Numbered from the stretch's first letter, positions 26,236 through 35,834 are shown. The stretch: DNA of 64,000 nt from Rattus norvegicus (GCF_036323735.1 NC_086026.1:85703359-85767358), one strand, 5' to 3'. The notes: generated from the letters alone by a model not told the origin. Made by a program: numbers and translations.

Positions 26236-26385
26236 AGCTGGGAATCAGCTGGGCATGGCGGCACATACAAAGATAGAAATCCTCACAGTAGTACTAGGGC
26301 GGTAGAGGCAGGGAGAGTTTGAGGTCAGCCCGAGCTACATGGAAAGACTCAGTCTCAGCAAAACCAAACAAAACAAAAATAAATC
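26236..26385 (+). repeat. B1 SINE, plus strand
   Basis: 7SL-like body: CTGGGCATGGCGGCACATAC, then GTAGAGGCAGGGAGAGTTTG, AGGTCAGCCCGAGCTACATG and an A-rich tail. Moderately diverged. Confidence 0.85.
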
Positions 26386-27865
26386 AACGGGGATCATTGA
26401 TTGATCCTCAAGAGAAAAGAACAATTTTTATGAAAAGTTGCAAATGTCACAAATCAAAAGAGTAAATAAAACTAAATAAACACGGCACTATCAAAAATAT
26501 TGTTTTTACATAATGGGTGGCAGATGTGAACTGGGAATCCTCAGAAGAAGAAATTAAAACAAATAAGAAATATCTAAAAGAGTGTAGAGCAATCACACTG
26601 CTCTGAGATTTCATCTGTTCCCATTCAGAATGGCTAAGATCACAAAAACTACTGACACCCAAAGCTGGTGGTGATGTGGGGAAAGGGGAGCCCTCATCCA
26701 CTGTTGGCCGAGTGACAAACTATTGCAACCATTCTGAAAATCAGTGTGAATTCTCAAGAAGGTAAAAGTACATATACCATATGACCCAGCTATATCACTT
26801 CTTGGCATATGCCCGGAAGACTCCATGTTGTATTCCATCACAGATACTTGGTCAGCCATGTTCTCTACCACTCTCTTCCCGGCAGCATGGAAAGGTAAAT
26901 GACCCAGGTGTCCTTCAGTTGAACGGATATTGAAAATGTGAGATAGACAGATACAATTATGTATGTTCTCATATAAAACAGAATCCTATTTAGTGGCAAA
27001 AAATATAAAATTTTCAGGTAAATGGAGAGAGCTAGAAAATGGTACACTGGTTGAGGCAATGTGGACCCAGAAAACAAACACATGTGTGCTCACCTCCATT
27101 CTTGTATTCAAGCTCCAAACCCCTTTACCTGAGTTTATAACCTGAGGTTACCATGTGAGTCAAGAAAGTAGAAAGGGACTGTGAGGGAAGGCAAGAGTGT
27201 GTTTTAGAAAACGTGAACATAGGATTCAGCTGTTATAAAGGGGGAGATGCTTAGGCTTAGCCAGAGAGGTGGGGGAGGGGCAATACAAAGGTAGAATGAG
27301 AAAGGAGAGAAATTGCTAAAGGAGTTTGAAAGCTATAGAGAAATGTCATAAAGAGCTTGTTTAAAATTATGTATTATTTATATGTGCGCATATATTTATA
27401 ATTTTAGTTGAGTTTCACCACACCGAGTGATAATACTTACCACAAGAGCTGTAGATTTTATAAACAAATGCTCCAGTGGCAAAACAGGCAACATCCCTTC
27501 AAGTTTTGCTTAAGTTCAAGAGATTCTCAAACAATATAGGCTACTGCCATTGCCTTTGGTCGACAACCAGGACTTGAAGATCAGACCTGATTACCTTATG
27601 GGACTTGGAGGTGTCAAATTGGCTACTAACCCGGAAGCCTCTTCCCTGAGTAATAGTTTTCACATCCAAAGATGTTATGCAAGCTGCCAGGAGAAAAGTA
27701 GTCCTTAGTTACAAAGCTGTGGAATACAGTAATGACCAGCACTGACAAGACACTCAGTGGTGCTGTTATGGTACTCATGTCTTGAGAGTCACCAACAGCT
27801 GACTAATTGGACTAAAGGCCTGCTCAACAACAGGAAAAAACTATCCAATATGACCTATATGTATG

Positions 27866-27869
<4 letters not shown>

Positions 27870-27911
<42 letters not shown>
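27870..27911. repeat. (TA)n microsatellite
   Basis: About 20 TA units. Confidence 0.95.
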
Positions 27912-27914
<3 letters not shown>

Positions 27915-28560
27915 CATTTGTCCTTATGTCATGGATAACTGTGTTTCTCATCCTTTATTAAAGAAGCTTCTTTTTGCAGCTGACAGATTTAGTACAGGTC
28001 CACAGCCAGTCAACATTCAGAGAATAATGGATGCTTTAGTATCCAGCCCCAATAGTAGATGCAAAATGCAATCTATACACCCAAAGCTCAGGTAACATAA
28101 ACAAGTGGGAGTGGAAAGACTATAAAAGCCACAGGACCAGTATTTCTGGGGCAACAAAGTAGAATGACAAAAATGTTGCATCCATGAGAACTCAATCGCC
28201 TGGCACCAAACAAGACTCATATAATGGCCATACCAGGAACGTTTCCAGTGGAGGGGGGAGAATTTCACAATTTTCTGCACGATATATAGAGTACAATTAT
28301 TGGCTGTAAGAGAGGAAAAAGTAGGGGAAAGAACCCTCATGGTTTTCCAGTTCCAAGTGGTCAGCTCTACACCCACGTATGCATATACAACACTAAATGT
28401 ACTCAGTATGTTATACATCCACACAAGTTCTATATGTATACACTTAACAGTCATAAATGAAGAAGGGAAGGTAGGAAGAGAAACATCAGAGGGGCAGAAA
28501 GTAAGGTAGGAATCATGTAAATACAGTCCATTCATTTCTGATACTTTTCCCCTCTTTATT

Positions 28561-28963
28561 AAATTGGGTATTTCTTATTTACATTTCCGATATTCTTAAA
28601 AGCCTCACAATTTGTTACAAAGAATAAAAAGTCTAATGTGTATAGTATGTGACAAATAAACATAAATATGACCCTGTTGGTCAGTGTCTGCTGCTGAGTT
28701 TTGACTCTATGGTAAGTTCCCTTGTAACTGTGTCTTACTCATTCAGAATAGTGTGACCTATCAAAGAGAAAACTCCTTTGTGATGTGGAAGCTTGATTCA
28801 CAAGGATACTGACACATTCATTCTTATCAATGAAAGTCTTGAGAGCTGGGGCTCTACACTGATGCATGAATGGTACTAAGTTCATTAAAAAGTGCTTTCC
28901 ATGGATTCAGCTCTGTTGTGTGTCTGGGCTGGTTTTATAGTACTCGATTCCCGTTGCCCCTTG
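28561..28963. other. Intronic sequence, nothing recognised
   Basis: No gene or clear repeat between the old L1 and the solo LTR. Confidence 0.4.
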
Positions 28964-28996
28964 ATTCTATGTAGAGGGCCACAATAACATTCGCCA

Positions 28997-29010
28997 CCAC
29001 TAGATGGCGC
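28997..29010 (+). promoter_or_regulatory. Perfect CTCF core motif inside the solo LTR
   Basis: CCACTAGATGGCGC fits the CTCF consensus CCASYAGRKGGCRS at all 14 positions. Binding itself is inference. Confidence 0.7.
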
Positions 29011-29048
29011 TGGCTTCCACTGCGCCCCACGTGGAAGGCCGAGCTAGA

Positions 29049-29060
29049 CAAGATGGCGCC
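29049..29060 (+). promoter_or_regulatory. YY1-like motif inside the solo LTR
   Basis: CAAGATGGCGCC matches the YY1 core (AAnATGGCGnC). Confidence 0.5.
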
Positions 29061-29214
29061 AGCCTTCGCCACGCCAGCCGACTTCCTTTCAGGAAATTAT
29101 CTGTGTGCGCATGTGCAAGAGTGCCTTCATGCCAAGTCTTTGCCCACTCCGGGGTGTGCCTTATGAGATCATGGGTAAGCAACCAATCAGGTGTGGATGC
29201 GCCGCGCTAGGGTG

Positions 29215-29222
29215 TATATAAG
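29215..29222 (+). promoter_or_regulatory. TATA box of the solo LTR
   Basis: TATATAAG lies about 30 bp after CCAAT (29183-29187) and about 45 bp before the AATAAA. Confidence 0.7.
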
Positions 29223-29608
29223 CGCACCATGTTGGCGCGCCGAGGCTTCTCCTTAAGATTAAAATAAAAGTTTGGTCACAGCAAGGATTTCTATGTCCCT
29301 GCGTGTTTCTTGCCGGCGAGAGGTCGCACGTGGGACAATTCTAGGTACAGCTGTTTTCTTATTACACTCTAAGAATGCCAAACATTTTCTCCTTCAAGAC
29401 ACATGTTCCAACTTTGCTCATTTCACTTGTGATACTGTTACTTATATTGGTTAGTAGCTTACGTTCTGGTTTTATCTGGAGCCCAACTCAGATATGTCTT
29501 AAAAAATTATTCTTGATAAAGTCTCTATTAGCAATTCATCTTTGTCAAATATTTTCCAGTATCATTTTATCATCTTTATCATCTTGACGCTTTCTATGTT
29601 CATCTTTT

Positions 29609-29988
29609 TATGTCAATGTGACAAAAACGTAGATATATCTGAGAAGATGTTTACCTGAGAAAAGGCCTCCATAAGACTGGCCTGTAGGCAAGTCTGCATG
29701 GAATTTTCTTGATTAATCTTTAATGTGGGAGGGCTGAGCCCACTGTAGACAATGTCACTTCTTACTCCTGGATTGTATAAGAAAGCTGGCTGAGGAAGCC
29801 ATGTGATGTAAGCCAGTAAGCAACATTTCTCCATGGCTTCTGTTTCAGTTTCTGCCTCTAGTACTTACCTTGAGTCCCCTCAGGGATAAAGTGTGACCTG
29901 TGAAAACTGTAAGAAATAAACCACTTCTTCTTCAAGTTACTGTTGGTCATGATGTTTTATGACAGCAATAGGAACCCTAACTAAGACA
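29609..29988 (+). repeat. URR1-like (non-autonomous hAT) repeat copy 2
   Basis: Near full length. It runs from TGTCAATGTGACAAAAACG through CTTGATTAATCTTTAATG, CCATGGCTTCTGTTTCAGTT and AAATAAACC to AGGAACCCTAACTAAGACA. The family name is from memory. Confidence 0.65.
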
Positions 29989-30221
29989 GCTGTTGGAAGT
30001 GTTTTCTCCCTCACTATGATATTAGCTATATGAGACAACAGATTGTGTGTTCCATAATTGCTACCAATGTTCATGTGGTAGGAACGCCAAATATCTGTTA
30101 AGTAGTAGAAACAATATTCACTGTTATCAACTACTAAGTACTGTTTTCATCTTTAAAAGTTAGAGTTATTAAAATACCTGAGACATTAACTCTAATTTAT
30201 TCCTAGTGTTGAGCTTTATAT
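29989..30221. other. Intronic sequence, nothing recognised
   Basis: Short unique AT-rich segment. Confidence 0.4.
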
Positions 30222-30224
30222 TGT

Positions 30225-30271
<47 letters not shown>
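30222..30271. repeat. (TG)n microsatellite
   Basis: About 24 TG units, 58 bp before the provirus. Confidence 0.95.
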
Positions 30272-30548
30272 GTTCAGATTGCTCAGACTTGTATCTCCCT
30301 TATAGATACAAACTCTTCCTCTCTGCTCTTGTAGAACTAGAGTTTCATAAAGGTTGCTCATTGTCAGAGTCCGGATGTGCAGGGCCGGAAGTGCCTGAGG
30401 GAGAGCCAGAGATAGGACTTGCCAAACCAGCTATCAGCCCCAAGGACACTGACCATCCATAGCCACCCCCTCCCCTTCCTTCACCCCCCTGAGTGAGATG
30501 AGCCACCCTACCTGCCTGCCGAGCTGCTAGATAACACATACTCCTTGC

Positions 30549-30640
30549 TGATGTCATTTCGCGCCGAAAGTAACCGTGCACCTTTTGAATTGACCAATCA
30601 TGTGTAACCGCGTGAATGCCCCTTACCTCCCCTATAAAAA
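30549..30640 (+). promoter_or_regulatory. 5' LTR core promoter: CRE-like, E2F-like, CCAAT, TATA
   Basis: TGATGTCA, TTTCGCGCC, CCAAT and TATAAAAA occur in that order within 92 bp. The same set recurs in the 3' LTR. Factor binding is inferred from motif match only. Confidence 0.6.
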
Positions 30641-30641
30641 C

Positions 30642-30663
30642 CCCCGAGTTTGGAAGCTCGGGG
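30642..30663 (+). other. Perfect hairpin at the predicted LTR start site
   Basis: CCCCGAG and CTCGGGG pair as a 7-bp stem around an 8-base loop, just downstream of the TATA box. It would lie at or just before the 5' end of the viral RNA. Confidence 0.6.
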
Positions 30664-30848
30664 TCGATTCCTCTGTCTCCTGTGTGAGATACGTGTCGAC
30701 CCGGGATCCCGCTAAGACCTGGGATCTCGTTAATAAAGCTACCTCTTGCTGTTCCATCAAGAATGGCTCCTCGTGATTCCTGGGGGCACCCCACCCTGCG
30801 ATCGGAGCGAGAGACGCGGCTCCCCGTTTTGGGGTACGCTCTTTCATT

Positions 30849-30866
30849 TGGGGGCTCGTCCGGGAT
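30849..30866 (+). other. Primer binding site, tRNA-Pro type
   Basis: TGGGGGCTCGTCCGGGAT, two bases after the LTR end, is the standard 18-base complement of the proline tRNA 3' end used by gammaretroviruses. Confidence 0.95.
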
Positions 30867-31001
30867 CGGAGCGTGACCCCCGGAACCCCGAATGCCACTT
30901 GGAGGTACGTTAGTGTGAGTACTGGAAAGCGGCCGCTGTGTGTGAGTGTGTGTGAATTAAGTCCTGTAGTCTGTGTTTTTCGGTACCGGTTTAAGGTCTT
31001 A

Positions 31002-31238
31002 GTGCACTGTCTGGGCAGATGAAGGATTCCTGCCCTGTGCACGAGAGTCTTAGTGCACTGTCTGGGCAGAAGAAGGTTTCCTGCCCTGTGCACGGGTGGA
31101 AGAAGGATTCCCGCCCGGTAGAAAGCTAGCTTGAGAGTGCACTGTCTGGGCAGAAGAAGGATTCCTGCCCTGTGCACGGGTGGAAGAAGGTTCCCCACCC
31201 CGAATAGGCGCCTGTGAGTAGATGAAGGATTCCTACTC
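31002..31238 (+). repeat. Serial array of six structured repeats in the provirus leader
   Basis: There are six potential RNA hairpins, each with a 6-bp stem and an 11-base loop like AAGAAGGATTC. Stems are GGGCAG/CTGCCC (31013-31035, 31064-31086, 31148-31170), GGGTGG/CCGCCC (31094-31116, one G-U), GGGTGG/CCACCC (31178-31200) and GAGTAG/CTACTC (31216-31238). The three GGGCAG hairpins are enclosed by an extra GTGCAC/GTGCAC helix. A 10-base palindrome AAGCTAGCTT lies at 31123-31132. Stem bases change in pairs while loop bases stay nearly constant, which suggests selection on RNA folding. Confidence 0.85.
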
Positions 31239-31316
31239 TGAATAGTCTTTTTCTAGTCTTTTTCTTTTTTTTTTTTCCTTTTTAGAAAGCTCACTGGGGG
31301 ACGCCCCAATCGAGCA

Positions 31317-31418
31317 GGCTCTGGGACGCGTGAGAGACGTTCCTCGAGCCAGCCTTTGTCGGGTCCTGGCTCTGGGACGCGTGAGAGACGTTCCACGAGC
31401 CGAATTTTGTCGGGAGGA
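31317..31418 (+). repeat. Two tandem 51-bp units in the provirus leader, each foldable
   Basis: 31317-31367 and 31368-31418 are near-identical direct repeats. Each can form GGCTC/GAGCC outside and GGGACG/CGTTCC inside (one G-U), with CGTGAGAGA as loop and a self-complementary ACGCGT. This position in gammaretroviruses usually holds dimerisation and packaging signals. Confidence 0.75.
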
Positions 31419-31721
31419 CCCGGCAACGGACAGTCAAAAAGATCTGACTGTGACTTGACTTTGGAGGTTGCGTTCGGCTGCCTATTTAAGTATAGGCCCG
31501 GACAAGTGTGCTTAGATGTGTTAGTGTCTGTTGTCTGTATTCTGTTTCTGTGTTTGGTATCCCGGAAGCAGCTAAGGTTAAGCTGCAGTTTGGGCCAGGT
31601 ACTGAAGGTACCAGGCATCTGTGGAAATTGGTTATAGGATGCTTTGTCTTGGTCTTGTTTGTCTGGATTGTTTTCTGTGGTATTGTCCAGTGTCTTTTTG
31701 ACTTTTGTTTCGTGTTTGAAT

Positions 31722-31773
31722 TTGGACTGACGACCGTGTTTAAAATCTTGGACCGATGACTGTGTTTGAAATC
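31722..31773 (+). repeat. Two tandem 26-bp units in the provirus leader
   Basis: 31722-31747 and 31748-31773 begin TTGGACTGACGACCGTGTTT and TTGGACCGATGACTGTGTTT. They differ at a few positions. Confidence 0.75.
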
Positions 31774-32065
31774 ATGAAACTGTTTGCTTTGTTCGTTGAA
31801 GAGTTTTACTTGGTCCCCTTAATGCTTAGTGAGTAAGAAACTTAATTTTGTGGACCCCGCTCTAGTGGCGGTGTGTTGGTTGATAGCCAAAGTTAATTTT
31901 TAAAACAGTGTTTTATCTGTGCTTGTGCTCGAAGCCAGCTGAGATAAGCTAGAGAAGTGAGTAAATTTTGCTTGGGAGCAAGGAATCTTAAAGGTGGAGT
32001 TTCAGCCGGTATGGCACTTAGTGCGTAGCTGCCTAAAAGATCAGAAATGCTGTCAACAGGCTATT

Positions 32066-32086
32066 AAAAAAAAAAGGGGGGGGGGG
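32066..32086 (+). repeat. A10G11 polypurine run inside the provirus
   Basis: Ten A then eleven G residues. It resembles a retroviral polypurine tract, but lies 3.8 kb before the 3' LTR. Confidence 0.9.
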
Positions 32087-32845
32087 ACAGGCTGCGTTAG
32101 AAATGCTACAGGAAGAATAATCTAAAAAGGCTGAGAGCTAGGTGGGGCTATAAGGAAAACAAGAACAGGAAAGGAATTTCTGACATTTGCTCACAGAAGG
32201 AGAGCACTCATTTAGAGAAGTTCTTTAAGGAAACCTGCCTTATCTGCTGTCTTTATTCCAAGGGAGGAGTCAGTCTCCAGCACTAAATTACTTGGAGGTG
32301 GCCAAGGTCAGGATTAATGTTTTCTTTTCCTTGGGCCCTTTAAACCCAGAGAGACAGTTTGGTAAAGGGCTACTACTGAGGTCCTGATAGCCCCAGGTGA
32401 ACTGGTTACGATTCTTCTGTCAGCCACCTGGCATCTAGCACCCAGGTTCTAACCATCTCTCCATCCTTTTGTTATTAGTTGTTACTAGAAGCCTAGTGTC
32501 ATTTGGAGGCTAGTTCTCTTGAGAGACAAAGCTACGGAGCTCACACTGAAGAGAGATGCTCCTTGAGGGAAAACCTAACTCTAGAGAGATAGTCGATAAC
32601 AGATTGGCTGCCTCTCTGCTCACCTTTCCGTTTCATAGACAAAGCTTGTGCTTATTTGTACAATGGCCTTTTCGTTCCAAGAAAGGCCTCCTGGTTTAAC
32701 TGTGTGACTAAATGCTGTTTGCCCTCTTCGGTAGACTCTATTCTCAAGATTCTCTTGTTTTCTCACCATCCCATTTGATATGCTTGTTAGTAACTGTTAC
32801 AGGTCTTCTTTACCACCAAGGAAAGACGGAATCCTACTAGAGGCC

Positions 32846-32877
32846 AAAAAAAAAAAAAAAAAAAAAAAAAAAGGGGG
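32846..32877 (+). repeat. A27G5 polypurine run inside the provirus
   Basis: Twenty-seven A then five G residues in the viral sense strand. Confidence 0.9.
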
Positions 32878-32879
32878 TT

Positions 32880-33193
32880 CCAACACGCATAGAAGGCCCT
32901 CACTTCTGCCTGCTCTCTTCATACCCCTGAAGGTAGGGAGTGCTCCAGGTCTGCCCCCAGGCTCCAAGGGTGGGTCTCTGAGGGGCTGGAAAATGCCCCA
33001 CCAATCTGGCTAAGATAAGGAAAGGATATGAAGAGAAAGTTACAGAAACTTGAAGGGTTAAGCTAAGTCACTGAGAGAGTTATTGTAAGTTGCAGAGAAA
33101 ATAAGTTGATGCGTGGTTCAGGGTCTGTGCAGAAAAGTGGACAGCACCTGATAGCTGTAGAAGAAGATGCAGAGAGACTGAAAAAAAAAAAAA

Positions 33194-33225
<32 letters not shown>

Positions 33226-33445
33226 GGTAAAGAGTGCAGGAAGCTAGGGAAGAAAAGAGACAAAAAGAAGAGGAAATTAGAGAGCTAAAGAGAGATAAAA
33301 GACGAGAGAGGAACATATACTGGCCACAGTAGTTAGGGAACCTAGGAAGATAGTACCTGGCAACAGAAGAGAATTCCTGGCTAAAGAGCAGTGTGCCTAA
33401 TGCAAAGAAAAAGGACACTGGGTCAGGGACTGCCCAAGAAAGAAC
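32880..33445 (+). pseudogene. Broken gag remnant with nucleocapsid zinc knuckle
   Basis: At 33392-33433 the spacing Cys-x2-Cys-x4-His-x4-Cys of a gammaretroviral nucleocapsid is visible in one frame. A TAA stop (33398-33400) lies between the first two cysteines. Upstream, a charged Glu/Arg/Lys-rich stretch fits the end of capsid and is interrupted by a (GAAA)n expansion at about 33181-33225. Capsid is otherwise not intact. It cannot make a functional Gag. Confidence 0.7.
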
Positions 33446-33760
33446 AAGAGGGGCCACTGGAGAGCTTCTTGGTCCTGGAGTGCTGGCTATGTGCAGAGAT
33501 AGGAGGGAAGCCTGCCCAGTTGTTTTATGGATACAGGGACCCAATGCTCTGTGCTCCTGTGCTCCAGTGGGCCAGTATCCAAAGACCTTGGGTACAGGGG
33601 CCTACTGGCAACAAACAATACTTATGGACTGCCCGAAGAACAGTGGACCTTGGCGTGGGCCGGGTAACCCACTAGTTCATGGTCATCCCTGACTGCCCCT
33701 ATCCCTTGCTCATGAGAAAATTGCTCTCCAAAATGGCTTGCGTGGGCTGAAATGGCTGGG
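33446..33760 (+). pseudogene. Broken retroviral protease remnant
   Basis: Protease-like sequence follows the zinc knuckle at the normal place but is split between frames. The frame from 33391 and the one from 33393 each carry part. The active-site region is disrupted and an in-frame stop follows near 33676. Inactive. Confidence 0.6.
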
Positions 33761-34530
33761 TGAGGCCATGTGTATGCATATCTACAGACTGTGTATGTGG
33801 AGCTTAAGACCTGTCTCAGTGCACCAGTACCTGATGCTGGGGGATGTGTGACTTAGTCCTGATCTGCCTGGAACACATCACTCCTGCCAGCCGGGCATTA
33901 ACAATTATCACCCAATCCAGGACTTAAACTGTGATAGAGTGGCTGATGTTCTGTCTTTGAATAGAGTGTCCCAAAAGATGGGACCACTGGTCAGCTGCCA
34001 TGGACTAGATTCTCCACCGGTTGGGGACAATCTGGTCACCTTGCTGCCCAATCCGGACCTGGAGCCACCACAGCACGAGTGTCAAGTACTGGCAGAAGCC
34101 CATGGGTGGAGGAAAGACCTCTGCGACTGGTTGATTGACCCTTGCTGAAAGCCGAGGACCTTGTCCACAGACGGGAACAGTTCTCTTCATGAATGAAGGT
34201 CAGAGACAAGTGGGTGCTGCCATGGTGGACAACACAATGTCATCTAGGATGGCTGAACCTCAACCCCCCAGTACATCAGTGCCGCAGATGCCTTTGCCAT
34301 CTCTTGGATGCCCTAGTGAAGCCAACAACTGTGAGTACTATTCATTGCTCAGGATATCAGGAGGGAAGAGATTCAGTGACATGGGGCAATAACGAAGCAG
34401 ATAAAGTGGCTCGAAAAATGGTTATGCAGGAGCCCATCCTGGTTGCAGGCCTGCAAGAGACAGCCACTGGGAACTGGGATCGGACTAAGGGATGGCCTCA
34501 CTTAGAAAAGGCCCAAATTGCTTAAAAGAT
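33761..34530 (+). pseudogene. RT/RNase H remnant with large internal deletion
   Basis: A short piece resembling the start of reverse transcriptase (about 33770-33930) is followed almost directly by connection/RNase H-like sequence (about 34030-34520, frames from 33939, 34135 and 34193). Most of the polymerase, including its catalytic motif, is absent. Several frameshifts. Inactive. Confidence 0.6.
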
Positions 34531-35600
34531 AAAGGACAATGGCACGCTTGAGGGGAAAGCTATACTCCCCCAGAGAACAAAGAAAAGACTCACTTTGCCA
34601 AATACAGAAATGGACTCAATTAGGAGATAAAAAGTTTGTCCAAGTAGTTAAGTGTATGTAATAGACTTTAAGATTTTAGCCAGAGAGACAGTAGAAAGTA
34701 TAAGGTATGTCAATAAGTGAATGCTTAGCAAGCAAACAGGGCAAAGAGACCTAGAGAGTTTAGTGAAAAGTCGAAGTGAACTTCACTGAGATAAAACCAG
34801 AAAAATATAATCACAAGTATCTCCTAGTGCTTGTAGATACTTTTTCAGGAATAGATAGAAGCTTTCCTCACCAAATGAGAGACGGCCTCTGCAATCATCA
34901 AGAAGATAATGGAAGAAATCTTCCCCGGATTTGGAATGCCCAAGGTAATCTGGTCAGACAAAGGCCCTACTTTCGTTGCCAAGGTAAGCCAGGGTGTGGC
35001 CAAGTATTTAGAGGTCAATTGGAAATTACATTGTATCTACAGACCTCAAAGTTCAGGACAGGTAGAGTAAATAAATAAAATTTTAAGAGAGACCCTGACC
35101 AAATTAAATTAACCATGGAGACTGGCGCAGACTGGGTGACACTCCTTCCCTCTTGCTCTCTTCAGAGCAAGAAATACCCCTTCCAGATTCAGCCTTACCC
35201 CCTTTGAGATCTTATATGGGGCCTCAGCCCCCCTGACTGTATTAGATGATGTTACTGAACCAACATGTCATAGTGCCATAGTAATAATGATTTGTGTGCC
35301 AGGCTAAAAGACCTACAGGTGATACAGAAAGAAATCTGCTCACAGCTGACAGCAGCCTATGCCCCGGAGACCCCTGAGACATCCCATCAGTTCCAGGTCA
35401 GAGATTGCAGCTACACTGAGCCCAGACACCGAGCCTCGCTGGAAAGGACCGTACCTGGTGCTGCTGACCACCCTGAGAGCTGTCAATTCTCAGCCCTCAC
35501 CAGCCACGTACTAGCTGTTGGGGCTGAGAGCTGGGACCTAGAGGGAAACTCAGTCATGTTTGTCCTGGGTTCTATCAAGATAGGTGTGGGATAGGCTTGA
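34531..35600 (+). pseudogene. Broken integrase remnant
   Basis: Catalytic-core-like sequence is visible from 34776 (FTEIKPEKYNHKYLLVLVDT in the frame) and continues in another frame around 34930-35060. The C-terminal domain is recognisable at about 35390-35480 in the 35292 frame (RASLERTVPG is the shifted reading). Frameshifts and stops separate the parts. Inactive. Confidence 0.65.
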
Positions 35601-35834
35601 TTTCCATTACAAATGATGTAACATTGCATATGTTAGTACTCTTAACACTTCTTGGGACTGTGCCTCAGGGATCACAGTCTTTATAAGCTTAGAAGTTCTA
35701 AAAGCTAGTCATGACCTTGGTGGATAGGCTTGGATAGTGTCCAGGTTAGAATCCTCATGTTAAGACTACAATACCAAGCTGTTATGCTAGATGAAGCTGA
35801 GTTCTCCTGAAGTTCTAGGATTAGAACTATTAAC
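35601..35834 (+). other. Residual 3' region of the provirus, env essentially absent
   Basis: Only about 230 bp lies between the end of integrase-like sequence and the purine tract, far too short for env. No surface or transmembrane protein sequence is recognised. Confidence 0.6.

Larger units (their letters stand above)
24255..28560 (+). mobile_element. Old (Lx-class) L1, ORF2 C-terminal half to 3' UTR, interrupted
   Basis: 24255-25650 reads as degraded L1 ORF2 after the RT core, in sense. It is interrupted at roughly 25655-26400 by unclassified DNA and a B1. It resumes with the ORF2 C-terminus (ATGTGGGGAAAGGGGAGCCC near 26676, then the ACCATATGACCCAGCTATAT segment) and an Lx-type 3' UTR to about 28560 that includes a (TA)n. 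Many stops; inactive. Confidence 0.75.
28964..29343 (+). mobile_element. Solo LTR of a class II (ERVK-like) endogenous retrovirus with 6-bp duplication
   Basis: The LTR spans 28970-29337 (368 bp), starts TGTAGAGG and ends GGGACA. It is flanked by a perfect ATTCTA duplication (28964-28969 and 29338-29343). The duplicated target follows the CA end directly, so there is no primer site or internal region, which means a solo LTR left by recombination. It has a CCAAT box at 29183, TATATAAG at 29215-29222 and AATAAA at 29263. High GC and CpG content stand out from the flanks. The 6-bp duplication points to class II. Confidence 0.92.
30330..30846 (+). repeat. Provirus 5' LTR (517 bp)
   Basis: Starts TGTAGAAC and ends CTTTCA. 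It carries TGATGTCA (30549-30556), an E2F-like TTTCGCGCC (30557-30565), CCAAT (30594-30598), TATAAAAA (30633-30640) and AATAAA (30732-30737). It acts as promoter and, in the right LTR, as polyadenylation site. Antisense frames of 149 and 188 codons here are by-products. Confidence 0.95.
31774..32880 (+). other. Provirus internal segment without recognisable viral gene
   Basis: About 1.1 kb between the repeats and the first gag-like sequence. No frame is long or gag-like. It contains two A-then-G runs (32066-32086 and 32846-32877) and sequence I cannot assign. It may be decayed gag matrix/capsid, or non-viral filler as in VL30-type elements. Confidence 0.5.

Noticed and set aside
28017..28535. 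172-codon minus-strand frame
   Set aside because: It lies antisense in an old L1 3' UTR and has no recognisable motif.
30345..31198. Antisense open frames of 149 and 188 codons over the 5' LTR and leader, and of 172 codons over the 3' LTR
   Set aside because: They read the non-coding strand of LTR and hairpin repeats. The same peptide appears twice only because the LTRs are duplicates.
31002..31238. Regularly spaced repeats considered as a CRISPR array
   Set aside because: Repeats are internally palindromic hairpins in a mammalian provirus leader, with no unique spacers and no cas genes.
33391..35594. Open frames of 70-110 codons inside the provirus as possible live viral genes
   Set aside because: They are pieces of gag-pol in shifting frames with stops and a large deletion. 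None is a complete domain.
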